From the NCBI GenBank assembly GCA_036397635.1, contig DASWIP010000012.1, forward strand, positions 35,035 to 99,034: a stretch of 64,000 nt of DNA, written 5' to 3'. The position numbers and the translations under genes are program-made. Of this stretch, positions 16,671-24,898 are shown piece by piece. Origin of the DNA: DASWIP01 sp036397635. Its GTDB lineage: Bacteria; Actinomycetota; AC-67. The notes under the pieces were generated by a model that saw nothing but the letters and a program-made list of their open reading frames with translations, did not search any database and was not told the DNA's origin. How positions within the stretch are numbered: position 1 is the stretch's first letter; the number at the start of each line of letters is the position of its first letter.

Positions 16671-17054
16671 TTACTTCTTGGCGCGGACCTTCTTCGAACC
16701 CGCGACCGTCTTCTTCGGGCCCTTCCGGGTGCGCGCGTTCGTGTGGGTCCGCTGGCCGTGCACCGGCAGGCCACGACGGTGACGGACCCCCTGATAGCAG
16801 TTGATCTCGATCTTGCGTTTGATGTTCTGGGCGATGTCTCGCCGAAGGTCACCCTCGATCTTGTGGTTGGCCTCCAGATACTCGCGCAGGCGCACGGCCT
16901 CGTCGTCGGCCAGGTCGCGCACGCGGATCGCGGGATCGATCTGCGTGGCCGAAAGCGCCTGGCCCGCGATGGTCGTGCCGACCCCGAAGATATAGGTCAG
17001 CGCTGTATCGATCCGCTTGTCGCGGGGAAGGTCGACGCCTGCGATACGAGCCAT
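16671..17054 (-). CDS. rpsM: 30S ribosomal protein S13
   Basis: S13 forms subunit bridges B1a and B1b at the 30S head. The 127-residue product opens MARIAGVDLPRDKRIDTALTY and contains YLEANHKIEGDLRRDIAQNIKRK and the C-terminal GQRTHTNARTRKGPKKTV. Length is normal. It starts 10 bases after rpmJ in the alpha-operon order rpmJ-rpsM-rpsK-rpsD-rpoA-rplQ. Confidence 0.97.
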   Translation of the reverse strand: MARIAGVDLPRDKRIDTALTYIFGVGTTIAGQALSATQIDPAIRVRDLADDEAVRLREYLEANHKIEGDLRRDIAQNIKRKIEINCYQGVRHRRGLPVHGQRTHTNARTRKGPKKTVAGSKKVRAKK

Positions 17055-17064
17055 CGTGAGCCTC

Positions 17065-17178
17065 CTAGCCCTGCCGCTGCTTGTGGCGGGGGTTCGAGCA
17101 GATGATCATGATCCGGCCGCCTCGCCGGATCACCTTGCACTTCTCGCACATCTTGCGCACGCTGGGGCGCACCTTCAT
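17065..17178 (-). CDS. rpmJ: 50S ribosomal protein L36 (zinc-binding)
   Basis: The 37-residue product starts MKVRPSVRKMCEKCKVIRRG and has the zinc ligand set of two CxxC cysteines, a third cysteine and a histidine (IICSNPRH). The ATG at 17178 has a GGAACGAT region upstream. Normally infA sits between map and rpmJ; here the 120 bases upstream (17179-17298) hold no infA and no other gene I can support. Confidence 0.96.
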   Translation of the reverse strand: MKVRPSVRKMCEKCKVIRRGGRIMIICSNPRHKQRQG

Positions 17179-17298
17179 ACGATCGTTCCTCCGCTGGATC
17201 GACGGCTCGCCGGCGCCCATCCGGGCAGCACGGGGGGCACTCCCGCCTCGGAGCCGAACGGGCATCGTAGCAGCGTAGAGGCCATATGCCAACCTGCC

Positions 17299-18078
17299 CT
17301 AAGCACCGGAGCCGTTGAGGGCCGTCAGGACCTCGGGTCCCTCGGGGGTGACGGCGATCGTGTGCTCGAAATGAGCCGACAGGCTGCCGTCGGCGGTCAC
17401 CACGGTCCATTCGTCCGCGAGCAGCTTCGTCTCGAACGACCCGATGTTGACCATGGGTTCGATCGCGAGGACCAAACCCTCCTCCAGCGGGAGACCCTTG
17501 CCCTGTTTGCCGTGGTTCGGGACGGGCGGATCCTCGTGGAGAGACCGGCCGATCCCGTGGCCGACGTACTCGCGAACCACGCTGAACCCGGCACCCTCGG
17601 CGATGGTCTGGACCGCCGAGCCGACATCCCCGATCCGGTTCCCGATCCGAACCTCGCCGATCCCGGCCCAGAGCGCCCGTTCGGTCGCCTCGATCAGCTT
17701 GGCGACCGTCGGGTCGGGGTCGCCCACCGGCACCGTGATCGCCGAGTCGCCATGGAACCCCTCCACGATGGCGCCGCAGTCGATCTTGACCACGTCCCCC
17801 TGCTCGATCCGCCGGCCGCCTGGGATACCGTGGACGATCTCATCGTTCAAGGAAGTGCAGATGGTTCCGGGGAACGGTGGCCGGCTCCCCCCGCCCCCGT
17901 AGCCCTTGAAGGATGGTATGGCCCCCCGCTTGCGGATCTCACGTTCGGCGACGGCGTCGAGCTCGCCGGTGGTCATGCCGGGACGGAGCTGCTCGCGGAT
18001 GATGGCGAGGGTCTCGGCAACCACCCGGCCGGCCCTGCGCATCTTCGCGAGGTCGTCTGGACCTTTGCGGATGATCAC
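17299..18078 (-). CDS. map: Type I methionine aminopeptidase
   Basis: This enzyme removes the initiator methionine. The 259-residue protein has the metal ligands spread through VKIDCGAIVEGFHGDSAIT (two aspartates), REYVGHGIGRSLHEDP (histidine), VLAIEPMVNIG (glutamate) and FEHTIAVTPEGPEVLT (glutamate). It lacks the SH3-like N-terminal extension seen in one actinobacterial paralogue, so it is the short form. Its start overlaps the adk stop by 4 bp. Confidence 0.96.
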   Translation of the reverse strand: MIIRKGPDDLAKMRRAGRVVAETLAIIREQLRPGMTTGELDAVAEREIRKRGAIPSFKGYGGGGSRPPFPGTICTSLNDEIVHGIPGGRRIEQGDVVKIDCGAIVEGFHGDSAITVPVGDPDPTVAKLIEATERALWAGIGEVRIGNRIGDVGSAVQTIAEGAGFSVVREYVGHGIGRSLHEDPPVPNHGKQGKGLPLEEGLVLAIEPMVNIGSFETKLLADEWTVVTADGSLSAHFEHTIAVTPEGPEVLTALNGSGA

Positions 18079-18731
18079 GAGACCCCGGCGCCCTCGAGAG
18101 CCTCGGCGATGCGATCGGAGACCTCGTCGACCTCGCCGACCCCGTCGATGGTGCGGATGAGCTCGCGATCACCGTAGAACTCGATCAGTGGAGCGGTCTG
18201 GCGATGGAACACGTCGAGCCGCTCCTGCACGACGTCCGGCTTGTCGTCCTCTCGCTGCACAAGCTCTGCGTCGTCGTCGTCGCAGATCCCATCGTTGGCG
18301 GGGGGGTTCGAGACCGTGTGATAGACGCGCTTGCAGACCGGACACGAGCGCCGGCCCGAGATCCGCTCGATGATCTCCTGGTCCGGCACTCTTATGGAGA
18401 CGACGGCATCGATGTCGTGCCCGACCTCGGCCAGCATCACGTCCAGCGCCTCGGCCTGGACCCGGTTGCGCGGGAACCCGTCGAGGAGGAACCCTTTCTG
18501 GGCATCGGGCTGGGAAAGGCGATCGCGCAGCATCTGCAGCACGACGCCGTCGGGAACAAGCTTGCCGGCGTCCATGTATCGCTTCGCTTCCCTGCCCAGG
18601 TCGGTTTCCTGCGCGACGATCTGGCGGAGCAGATCGCCGGTCGCGATGTGGGGCACCTCGAAGCGCTCGGCGACGCGGGTGGCCTGGGTCCCCTTCCCCG
18701 CCCCCGGTGGTCCCAACAAGATCAGACGCAT
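18075..18731 (-). CDS. adk: Adenylate kinase (zinc-lid form)
   Basis: Adk balances ATP, ADP and AMP. The 218-residue product starts MRLILLGPPGAGKGTQATRV with its P-loop, has DGFPRNRVQAEALD near residues 83-96 and a long lid containing RRSCPVCKRVYH and, further on, CDDDD, a likely Cys/Asp zinc site. It begins 3 bases after the secY stop, the usual secY-adk-map order, and is coupled to map. Confidence 0.96.
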   Translation of the reverse strand: MRLILLGPPGAGKGTQATRVAERFEVPHIATGDLLRQIVAQETDLGREAKRYMDAGKLVPDGVVLQMLRDRLSQPDAQKGFLLDGFPRNRVQAEALDVMLAEVGHDIDAVVSIRVPDQEIIERISGRRSCPVCKRVYHTVSNPPANDGICDDDDAELVQREDDKPDVVQERLDVFHRQTAPLIEFYGDRELIRTIDGVGEVDEVSDRIAEALEGAGVS

Positions 18732-18734
18732 CGG

Positions 18735-20021
18735 CTACTTCAGGAACCCTTCGTAGTGGCGCATCATCAGCTGCGACTCGATCTGCTTCATTGTCTCGAG
18801 CCCCACGCCCACGACGATCAGCACGGCGGCGCCGGCGAACGGGAAGCTCTGGATGTCCCACGCACCCTGGGCGATGAAAGGCAGAACAGCGATCGTCGCG
18901 ATGAAGAGCGCGCCCGGCAGCGTGATCCTGGTCAGGATGTAGCTCAGGTGCTCGGCTGTCGGACGCCCCGGCCTGATGCCCGGGATGAAGCCGCCGTACT
19001 TCTTCATGTTGTCCGCCACGTCGGCCGGGTTGAACGTGATCGCCGTGTAGAAGTAGGTGAAGAACACGACCAGGATGGCGTACGTGCCGATGTACCAGAC
19101 GCTGCTGCCCCGGGCGAAGTTGCGGTCCACGAAGTCCCGGAACCACTGGTTCTGAACGATCGTGGATGCCAGCACCGGCAGGTAGAGCAGCGACGAGGCG
19201 AAGATGATCGGGATCACGCCGGCCTGGTTGACCTTCATCGGGATGTAGGTCGAGGACCCGCCGTATGTTCGCCGGCCCACGACGCGTTTCGCATACTGCA
19301 CCGGGATGCGCCGTTGGCCTTGTTCAACCAGGACCACCGCCACCACGATCAGCAGGCCGAGCATGAGGAAGGCTGTGCCCTTCCCCGCGCCGGCGGTCTG
19401 CCACAGAGCCGTGGACTCGGCCGGGAGCGAGGAGATGATCGAAGCGAAGATCAAGATGGACATCCCGTTCCCGATCCCCCGTTGGGTGATCAGCTCGCCG
19501 AGCCACATGATCAATGCCGTCCCCGCCGTGAGCGTCAGCACGACCAGGAACGTCTTACCGACCCCGAGGTCCGGGAAGAGGTCACTGATGCCTTGGAACA
19601 GGTTGCCGCTGTTCGCCGTCACCAGGATCCCCAGCGACTGCAGCAAGGCCAGCACGACCGTCATGTAGCGGGTGTACTGCGTGATCTTCTTCCGTCCGAC
19701 CTCGCCTTCCTTCTGCAGCGCTTCCAGCCGGGGGATGACCACGGTAAGCAGCTGCATGATGATCGACGATGTGATGTAGGGCATGATCCCGAGCGCGAAC
19801 ACCGCGAAGCGCGTAAGACCACCGCCCGAGAACAGGTTGATCAAGCTGAGGACGCCGCCGCCTTGCTCTGCCTGTTGCTTCAGCTGCTCGATCGCCGCGA
19901 AGTCCACGCCGGGCAAGGGCATGTGAGACCCGAGCCGGTACACCCCGATGATGAACAGCGTGAACAGGATCTTGTTCCGCAGATCGGGAACCCTGAAGGC
20001 GTTCCGGAAGGCGCTGAGCAC
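18735..20021 (-). CDS. secY: Protein translocase channel subunit SecY
   Basis: SecY is the membrane channel of the general secretion pathway and partners SecE, which is also in this window. The 428-residue product has about ten membrane segments, the N-terminal RVPDLRNKILFTLFIIGVYRLG, the plug-adjacent VDFAAIEQLKQQ and the cytoplasmic QRRIPVQYAKRVVG loop that contacts SecA and the ribosome. The start is GTG at 20021 with a strong AGGAGGGG about 8 bases upstream. It follows rplO. Confidence 0.96.
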   Translation of the reverse strand: MLSAFRNAFRVPDLRNKILFTLFIIGVYRLGSHMPLPGVDFAAIEQLKQQAEQGGGVLSLINLFSGGGLTRFAVFALGIMPYITSSIIMQLLTVVIPRLEALQKEGEVGRKKITQYTRYMTVVLALLQSLGILVTANSGNLFQGISDLFPDLGVGKTFLVVLTLTAGTALIMWLGELITQRGIGNGMSILIFASIISSLPAESTALWQTAGAGKGTAFLMLGLLIVVAVVLVEQGQRRIPVQYAKRVVGRRTYGGSSTYIPMKVNQAGVIPIIFASSLLYLPVLASTIVQNQWFRDFVDRNFARGSSVWYIGTYAILVVFFTYFYTAITFNPADVADNMKKYGGFIPGIRPGRPTAEHLSYILTRITLPGALFIATIAVLPFIAQGAWDIQSFPFAGAAVLIVVGVGLETMKQIESQLMMRHYEGFLK

Positions 20022-20035
20022 TCCGACTTCCCCTC

Positions 20036-20473
20036 CTAGATGACCTCGACGTTTCCGCCTGCAGCGGTGATCTTCGCCTTCGCCGATTCAGAGAAGGCAT
20101 GCGCCTTCACAGTCAGCGCGACGGTGACATCCCCTCGCCCCAGTATCTTGACCGGTTTCTTGATCTTGCGCACGAGTCCTGCCTCGCGCATAGCCGCGGG
20201 ATCCACCGTTGCGCCCGCATCGAAGCGATTGAGGGCCTCGACGTTGACCGGGGTGAACTCCTTCCCCTTCCGGCTCGTGAAGCCGCCCAGCTTGGGCAGG
20301 CGACGTTGGAGCGGCATGGAGCCGCCCTCGAACCAGATCGGAACCTTGTTGCGCGCGCCGGTGCCCTTGGTGCCACGTCCGGCGGTCTTGCCCTTGCCGG
20401 CGGCCTCACCACGGCCCTTGCGGGTCTTGCTTCGATGCGCGCCGGGAGCCGGGCGAAGGTGATGCAGCTTCAC
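20036..20473 (-). CDS. rplO: 50S ribosomal protein L15
   Basis: The 145-residue product starts MKLHHLRPAPGAHRSKTRKG and has the glycine-rich GRGEAAGKGKTAGRGTKGTGAR region and the FEGGSMPLQRRLPKLGGF block. L15 is a late assembly protein of the large subunit. The start overlaps the rpmD stop by 4 bp, and the gene precedes secY by 14 bases. Confidence 0.97.
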   Translation of the reverse strand: MKLHHLRPAPGAHRSKTRKGRGEAAGKGKTAGRGTKGTGARNKVPIWFEGGSMPLQRRLPKLGGFTSRKGKEFTPVNVEALNRFDAGATVDPAAMREAGLVRKIKKPVKILGRGDVTVALTVKAHAFSESAKAKITAAGGNVEVI

Positions 20474-20655
20474 GAGTGAACCTCCTCGACCTTGATCAGG
20501 TGGGCCACCGAGCGCACGGCGCCGCGGACGGCGGGCGAGTCCTGGCGAACGACCGATCCGCCTATCTTGCGCAGGCCCAGGGTCCGGACGGTCTCACGCT
20601 GCCGCTCGGTGCTGCCGATCAAGCCGCGCACGAGTGTGATCTTGAGCGATGCCAT
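20470..20655 (-). CDS. rpmD: 50S ribosomal protein L30
   Basis: The 61-residue product MASLKITLVRGLIGSTERQR and onward matches L30, with TVRTLGLRKIGGSVVRQDSPAVRGAV. I chose the ATG at 20655 because it overlaps the rpsE stop as ATGA and gives the normal length; the longer open frame to 20844 lies inside rpsE. Its stop overlaps the rplO start. Confidence 0.96.
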   Translation of the reverse strand: MASLKITLVRGLIGSTERQRETVRTLGLRKIGGSVVRQDSPAVRGAVRSVAHLIKVEEVHS

Positions 20656-21212
20656 CAGGACGTCTGTCCCCGGATCGTCTCGATCATGCGACGCGGAGCC
20701 ACATCCTCGAGCGGCAGGCCGCGGGTGTTCGAGATCTCCTCCGGTAAACGTAAGGACTTCAGTCCCGAGATCACCGCGTGGACGATGTTGATCGGGTTCC
20801 CGCTGCCCAGCGACTTCGAGAGTGCATCGCTCACGCCGGCGCATTCGAGTACGGCGCGCACCGCACCGCCTGCGATGATCCCGGTACCGGGCGCGGCCGG
20901 CTTCAGCATCACCCGTCCCGCACCGTGGTGTGCGAGCACCTCGTGCGGGATGGTATGGCCGACCATCGGGACGCGGAACATCGACCGGCGGGCGATGTCG
21001 ACCCCCTTCTGGATGGCCGTGGGGACCTCCTTCGCCTTGCCGTAACCGATGCCCACTCGACCATTGCGATCGCCGACCACGACGAGCGCCGTGAACGAGA
21101 AGCGCCGACCACCCTTGACGACCTTCGCCACGCGGTTGATCGCGACGACACGCTCCTCGAACTGTGGCGCGCCCGGCTCCTGCTCCGGGCCCGACCTGCG
21201 ACGCTCTACCAT
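20655..21212 (-). CDS. rpsE: 30S ribosomal protein S5
   Basis: S5 supports decoding accuracy and mRNA unwinding. The 185-residue product has a charged N-terminus (MVERRRSGPEQEPGAPQFEE), the RNA-binding VVKGGRRFSFTALVVVGDRN and the GSGNPINIVHA segment before a C-terminal RGLPLEDVAPRRM. It precedes rpmD with a 1-base overlap and follows rplR by 14 bases. Confidence 0.97.
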   Translation of the reverse strand: MVERRRSGPEQEPGAPQFEERVVAINRVAKVVKGGRRFSFTALVVVGDRNGRVGIGYGKAKEVPTAIQKGVDIARRSMFRVPMVGHTIPHEVLAHHGAGRVMLKPAAPGTGIIAGGAVRAVLECAGVSDALSKSLGSGNPINIVHAVISGLKSLRLPEEISNTRGLPLEDVAPRRMIETIRGQTS

Positions 21213-21226
21213 CCCATTCAGCTCCT

Positions 21227-21580
21227 CTAGAACTCGAGTCCCGCGCTACGCGCGCCTTCGGCGACCTCGCGAACGCGTCCGTGGAACAGGTACCCGCCCC
21301 GGTCGAAGGCCACAGAGGCGATGCCGGCCTGCTTCGCGCGCTGAGCGACCCGCTCGCCGACCCGCTTGGCGGCCTCGGCCTTGGTGCCGCCGGCGGCGCC
21401 CTGGTCCAGCGTGGACGCGGCCGCCATCGTGCGCCCAGTCACATCGTCGATCACCTGCGCATAGATATGACGGTTCGACCTGAACACCGCCAGCCTGGGA
21501 CGACTCTCGGTCCCGACGACCTTCTTGCGTACACGCGCCTGACGACGCTTCCGCGCGACCACTTTGGTTGCAGTCTTCAC
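21227..21580 (-). CDS. rplR: 50S ribosomal protein L18
   Basis: L18 brings 5S rRNA into the central protuberance together with L5. The 117-residue product has RKKVVGTESRPRLAVFRSNRH, IYAQVIDDVTGRTMAAASTLD and the C-terminal FDRGGYLFHGRVREVAEGAR. The start overlaps the rplF stop by 4 bp. Confidence 0.97.
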   Translation of the reverse strand: MKTATKVVARKRRQARVRKKVVGTESRPRLAVFRSNRHIYAQVIDDVTGRTMAAASTLDQGAAGGTKAEAAKRVGERVAQRAKQAGIASVAFDRGGYLFHGRVREVAEGARSAGLEF

Positions 21581-22113
21581 TTCGCCGCCTTCCCTGCTTT
21601 CCGACGGACGTACTCGCCCTCGTAGCGGATGCCTTTACCCTTGTAGGGCTCCGGGGGCCGCACCGAGCGGATGTTCGCAGCGATCTGTCCGACGTGCTGC
21701 TTGTCGGACCCGCTCACGACGATCTTGGTCGGGGTCTCCACGGTGAACGTGATCCCCTCCGGCGCCTCGATGAGGACGGGGTGGCTGTAGCCCACGAGCA
21801 GCTCGATGTCCTTGCCCTTCAGCGAGGCGCGGTAGCCGACCCCTTGGATCTCAAGACCTCGCGAGAACCCGGTCGTGACGCCCTCCACCATGTTGGCGAC
21901 CAGGCTGCGGGTTAGACCGTGCAGCGACCGGTGTTCGCGAACATCCGAAGGCCGGGACACGGTCAGGATCCCCTCGGCGAGCTCGAGCTTCATGTCCGGA
22001 TGCACGCCCGTTTCGAGGCTGCCCTTCGGACCCTTCACCCGAACGTTCGCACCGTCGATCGAGATCTCGACCCCTGCCGGGATCGTGATCGGTGACTTGC
22101 CGATTCGACTCAT
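21577..22113 (-). CDS. rplF: 50S ribosomal protein L6
   Basis: L6 lies near the sarcin-ricin loop. The 178-residue product starts MSRIGKSPITIPAGVEISID, contains NMVEGVTTGFSRGLEIQGVGYRA split across its two similar domains, and ends with RPPEPYKGKGIRYEGEYVRRK, the rRNA-binding signature. It follows rpsH by 6 bases. Confidence 0.97.
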   Translation of the reverse strand: MSRIGKSPITIPAGVEISIDGANVRVKGPKGSLETGVHPDMKLELAEGILTVSRPSDVREHRSLHGLTRSLVANMVEGVTTGFSRGLEIQGVGYRASLKGKDIELLVGYSHPVLIEAPEGITFTVETPTKIVVSGSDKQHVGQIAANIRSVRPPEPYKGKGIRYEGEYVRRKAGKAAK

Positions 22114-22119
22114 GTCAGA

Positions 22120-22518
22120 TCACCACACATAGCAGAGCACTTCCCCGCCCGTCCGCTGCTTGGCGGCTTGCCTGTCGGTCATGACGCCCGCTGAAGTCGA
22201 GATGATCGCTATCCCGAGTCCTCCCAGCACGCGCGGAAGCGCGTCTCGCTGCGCGTAGACGCGGAGACCGGGCTTGGAGATGCGCTTGATCCCCGAGATT
22301 GTCGTCTCGCGATTGGGACCGTATTTCATGGTGATGGTCAGTTGCGGACCCTTCTCGCCGGCGGTCACTTCGAAATCCGAGATGTACCCCTCGCGCTTGA
22401 GGATGTCGGAGATCGCGACCTTCAGCTTCGACGACGGCATGACCACCATGTCGTGCGTGGCGGTCTGCGCGTTGCGCAGCCGCGTCAGCATGTCAGCGAT
22501 CGGATCGGTCATCGTCAT
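22120..22518 (-). CDS. rpsH: 30S ribosomal protein S8
   Basis: S8 binds helix 21 of 16S rRNA and in many bacteria represses the spc operon. The 132-residue product has MTDPIADMLTRLRNAQ, SKLKVAISDILKREGYI and the C-terminal STSAGVMTDRQAAKQRTGGE. The start is taken at 22518 (MTMTDPIADM); an ATG two codons later is possible. It follows the S14 gene by 6 bases. Confidence 0.96.
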   Translation of the reverse strand: MTMTDPIADMLTRLRNAQTATHDMVVMPSSKLKVAISDILKREGYISDFEVTAGEKGPQLTITMKYGPNRETTISGIKRISKPGLRVYAQRDALPRVLGGLGIAIISTSAGVMTDRQAAKQRTGGEVLCYVW

Positions 22519-22524
22519 CGCGTA

Positions 22525-22710
22525 TCACCAACTCGCTTTCGTGATCCCGGGCAGCTCCCCAGAATGGGCAAGTTGCCGGAGGCACAGACGGCATAGACCG
22601 AACTTCCGGTAGTACGCGCGCGGCCGGCCGCAGCGGCGGCATCGGTTGTAGGCGCGCGCCGAGAACTTCGGCACCCGCTGCTGTTTCTCTCTCAGGGCTT
22701 TCTTCGCCAT
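22525..22710 (-). CDS. rpsZ: 30S ribosomal protein S14 type Z
   Basis: The 61-residue product MAKKALREKQQRVPKFSARA and onward is the zinc-ribbon form of S14, with C24, C27, C40 and C43 as ligands. I chose the ATG at 22710; the longer open frame to 22758 overlaps the end of rplE. No zinc-free S14 is seen in the window. Confidence 0.97.
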   Translation of the reverse strand: MAKKALREKQQRVPKFSARAYNRCRRCGRPRAYYRKFGLCRLCLRQLAHSGELPGITKASW

Positions 22711-22714
22711 GCGA

Positions 22715-23293
22715 TCACATCTCCCGGAACGGGAACCCGAGCGCGCGCAGCAGCGCACGGCCGTGCTCGTCGTTCTCTGCGGTTGTTGCCACCGTGATGT
22801 CCATGCCCCGGACCAACTGGACCTTGTCGTAGTCGACCTCTGGGAAGATCAGCTGCTCAGTCACGCCGAATGTGTAGTTCCCCCGCCCGTCCAGGCGGGT
22901 GGGTAGGCCGCGGAAGTCGCGGACGCGAGGCAGCGCGAGCGTCAGCAACCGGTCCAGGAACTCCCACATCCGATCGCCGCGCATGGTGACTTTCGCCCCG
23001 ATGGCCTGGCCCTCGCGCAGCTTGAAGCCGGCGATGGATCTGCGCGCGCGGGTCACCAACGGCTTCTGACCCGTGATCGTGGTCAGATCAGCCGTCGCAC
23101 CCTCCACCACCTTCGCGTCCTTCAGGGCCTCACCAAGTCCCATGTTGATGACTACCTTCGTGACGCGCGGGACCTGCATCACGTTCACCAGGCCGAGCTG
23201 CTCTTTCAGCGCCGGCACGATCTCGGACCGGTAGCGCAGCTTCAACCTCGGCGGCGGCGCGCCGTTGCGGGTGGCGGTCGCAGCGTCGGCCAT
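22715..23293 (-). CDS. rplE: 50S ribosomal protein L5
   Basis: L5 binds 5S rRNA and contacts P-site tRNA. The 192-residue product has LGLVNVMQVPRVTKVVINMG, TGQKPLVTRARRSIAGFKLR and the ending ENDEHGRALLRALGFPF. The start ATG at 23293 overlaps the rplX stop as ATGA. The first 19 residues (MADAATATRNGAPPPRLKL) form a small extra leader compared with E. coli. Confidence 0.97.
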   Translation of the reverse strand: MADAATATRNGAPPPRLKLRYRSEIVPALKEQLGLVNVMQVPRVTKVVINMGLGEALKDAKVVEGATADLTTITGQKPLVTRARRSIAGFKLREGQAIGAKVTMRGDRMWEFLDRLLTLALPRVRDFRGLPTRLDGRGNYTFGVTEQLIFPEVDYDKVQLVRGMDITVATTAENDEHGRALLRALGFPFREM

Positions 23294-23622
23294 CACAGCC
23301 TCCCTCCACAGCGGCGACAGATGCGTTCCTTCTGTCCATTGTCGTCGTACTCGTGGCCCACGCGCGTCGGGCGTCCGCACGAATCGCAGACCACGGCGAC
23401 GCTGGAGATGTGGACCGGCATCTCCTTGGTGATGATGCCGCCCTGAACGCCTCCGCGGCCGCCGACCTGGCGCATGCGCTCGTGGCGCTTCACCTGGTTA
23501 ACGCCCTCGACCATGACCCGGTCCGACTTCGGGTACACGTTGACGACGCGGCCGCGCTTGCCGCGATCCTTGCCGCTGAGCATCTCAACGGTATCGCCCT
23601 TCCGTATCTTCAAGGCGCGCAT
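23293..23622 (-). CDS. rplX: 50S ribosomal protein L24
   Basis: L24 starts large-subunit assembly. The 109-residue product shows the KOW motif KIRKGDTVEMLSGKDRGKRG near residues 5-24, and a C-terminal pair of CxxC motifs (CDSCGR and CRRCG) suggesting a zinc site that many L24 proteins lack or retain only in part. It overlaps rplE by 1 base and follows rplN by 3 bases. Confidence 0.96.
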   Translation of the reverse strand: MRALKIRKGDTVEMLSGKDRGKRGRVVNVYPKSDRVMVEGVNQVKRHERMRQVGGRGGVQGGIITKEMPVHISSVAVVCDSCGRPTRVGHEYDDNGQKERICRRCGGRL

Positions 23623-23625
23623 CTG

Positions 23626-23994
23626 TTACAGCACCTCCGGGGCCAGTGAGATGATCTTCATGAACTTCTTATCGCGGAGCTCTCGCGCCACCGGGCCGAA
23701 GATACGGGTCCCGCGAGGCTGGAGCTGCTCGTTGATCAGAACCGCAGCGTTCTCGTCGAAGCGGATGTACGTGCCGTCCGGGCGCCGGCGTTCCTTCTTG
23801 GTGCGCACGATCACCGCGCGAACCACGTCGCCCTTCTTGACCGGCGCGCCCGGCAAGGCAGCCTTGACGGAGGCGACGATGATGTCGCCGATGCCCGCAT
23901 AGCGACGCCCCGATCCCCCGAGCACCCGGATACACAGGATCTCGCGCGCGCCGGTGTTATCGGCGACCTTGAGCCTCGACTCTTGCTGGATCAC
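23626..23994 (-). CDS. rplN: 50S ribosomal protein L14
   Basis: The 122-residue product begins at GTG 23994 as VIQQESRLKVADNTGAREIL, matching the canonical L14 start (MIQQ-). The start overlaps the rpsQ stop as GTGA. It has the RYAGIGDIIVASVKAALPG and ERRRPDGTYIRFDENAAVLI blocks. L14 contributes to subunit bridges B5 and B8. The longer frame to 24087 lies inside rpsQ. Confidence 0.97.
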   Translation of the reverse strand: MIQQESRLKVADNTGAREILCIRVLGGSGRRYAGIGDIIVASVKAALPGAPVKKGDVVRAVIVRTKKERRRPDGTYIRFDENAAVLINEQLQPRGTRIFGPVARELRDKKFMKIISLAPEVL

Positions 23995-24248
23995 CTGGCC
24001 TTCTCCAGGATCTCGCTGACACGCCAGCGCTTGGACTTGGACAACGGCCGGGTCTCGGTGATCCGGACGCGGTCGCCGACACCACAAACGTTGTCGGTAT
24101 CGTGAGCCTTGTAGTTCCGAGAGCGCCGCTGAGTTTTGCCGTACAGCGGGTGCTGGAACGTGTCCAGGACCGATACGACGACGGTCTTGTCCATCTTGTC
24201 GCTAACGACCACGCCGATGCGGGTCTTCCTGAACGTCTCCCGATCCAT
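23991..24248 (-). CDS. rpsQ: 30S ribosomal protein S17
   Basis: The product has the S17 OB-fold signature VVVSDKMDKTVVVSVLDTF and the KAHDTDNVCGVGDRVRITETRPLSKSKRW run. I chose the ATG at 24248 (85 residues), 4 bases after GGAGG; a GTG one codon earlier at 24251 is too close to the ribosome-binding site. The start overlaps the rpmC stop. Confidence 0.96.
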   Translation of the reverse strand: MDRETFRKTRIGVVVSDKMDKTVVVSVLDTFQHPLYGKTQRRSRNYKAHDTDNVCGVGDRVRITETRPLSKSKRWRVSEILEKAR

Positions 24249-24469
24249 CACGCCTCCTCTGCCGTCGCGCCTTCGAGGACGGCGAGCTCGCGCTGCCGCA
24301 TCACCGTCATGATGCGCGCGACGTCCTTGCGCACCTGCTTGATCCGCATCGGGTTGTCGAGCTGGCCGGTCACGAGCTGGAACCGGAGGTTGAACAGCTC
24401 TTCCTTGGTCTCCGCGAGCTTCCGCGCCAACTCATCGTCGGCCATGCCCCGCAGCTCCTCAGCTTTCAT
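24248..24469 (-). CDS. rpmC: 50S ribosomal protein L29
   Basis: The 73-residue product is a two-helix L29: MKAEELRGMADDELARKLAE then ELFNLRFQLVTGQLDNPMRI and ARIMTVMRQREL. It has a short acidic end (EGATAEEA). L29 sits by the exit tunnel, close to where trigger factor and SRP dock. It follows rplP by 15 bases. Confidence 0.96.
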   Translation of the reverse strand: MKAEELRGMADDELARKLAETKEELFNLRFQLVTGQLDNPMRIKQVRKDVARIMTVMRQRELAVLEGATAEEA

Positions 24470-24484
24470 CTCCGCCCCCTCTCA

Positions 24485-24898
24485 TCACTCGGTCTCGCGC
24501 TTGACGAAGCGCGTCTTCAACGGCAGCTTGTGCGCGGCGAGGCGCATCGCCTCTCGCGCGGTCCCCTCGTCCACCCCGGCGAGCTCGAACATCACACGCC
24601 CGGGCTTCACGACCGCGACCCAACCCTCGGGGTTGCCCTTGCCCGATCCCATCCGGGTCTCGGCCGGCTTCTTGGTGTAAGGCTTGTCGGGGAAGATGTT
24701 GATCCAGACCTTGCCGCCTCGCTTGATGTGACGGGTCATCGCAACACGAGCAGCTTCGATCTGACGGGCGGTGACCCACGACGGCTCCATCGCCTGCAAG
24801 CCGAAGTCGCCGAACGAAACGTCGGTGCCGCCCTTCGCGAGCCCGCGCATCCTTCCGCGGTGCTGCTTGCGGTGCTTGACTTTCTTCGGCGACAGCAT
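24485..24898 (-). CDS. rplP: 50S ribosomal protein L16
   Basis: L16 helps position aminoacyl-tRNA in the A site. The 137-residue product starts MLSPKKVKHRKQHRGRMRGL and has GDFGLQAMEPSWVTARQIEAAR, RHIKRGGKVWINIFPDKP and MGSGKGNPEGWVAVVKPGR. The start abuts the rpsC stop with no gap. Confidence 0.97.
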   Translation of the reverse strand: MLSPKKVKHRKQHRGRMRGLAKGGTDVSFGDFGLQAMEPSWVTARQIEAARVAMTRHIKRGGKVWINIFPDKPYTKKPAETRMGSGKGNPEGWVAVVKPGRVMFELAGVDEGTAREAMRLAAHKLPLKTRFVKRETE

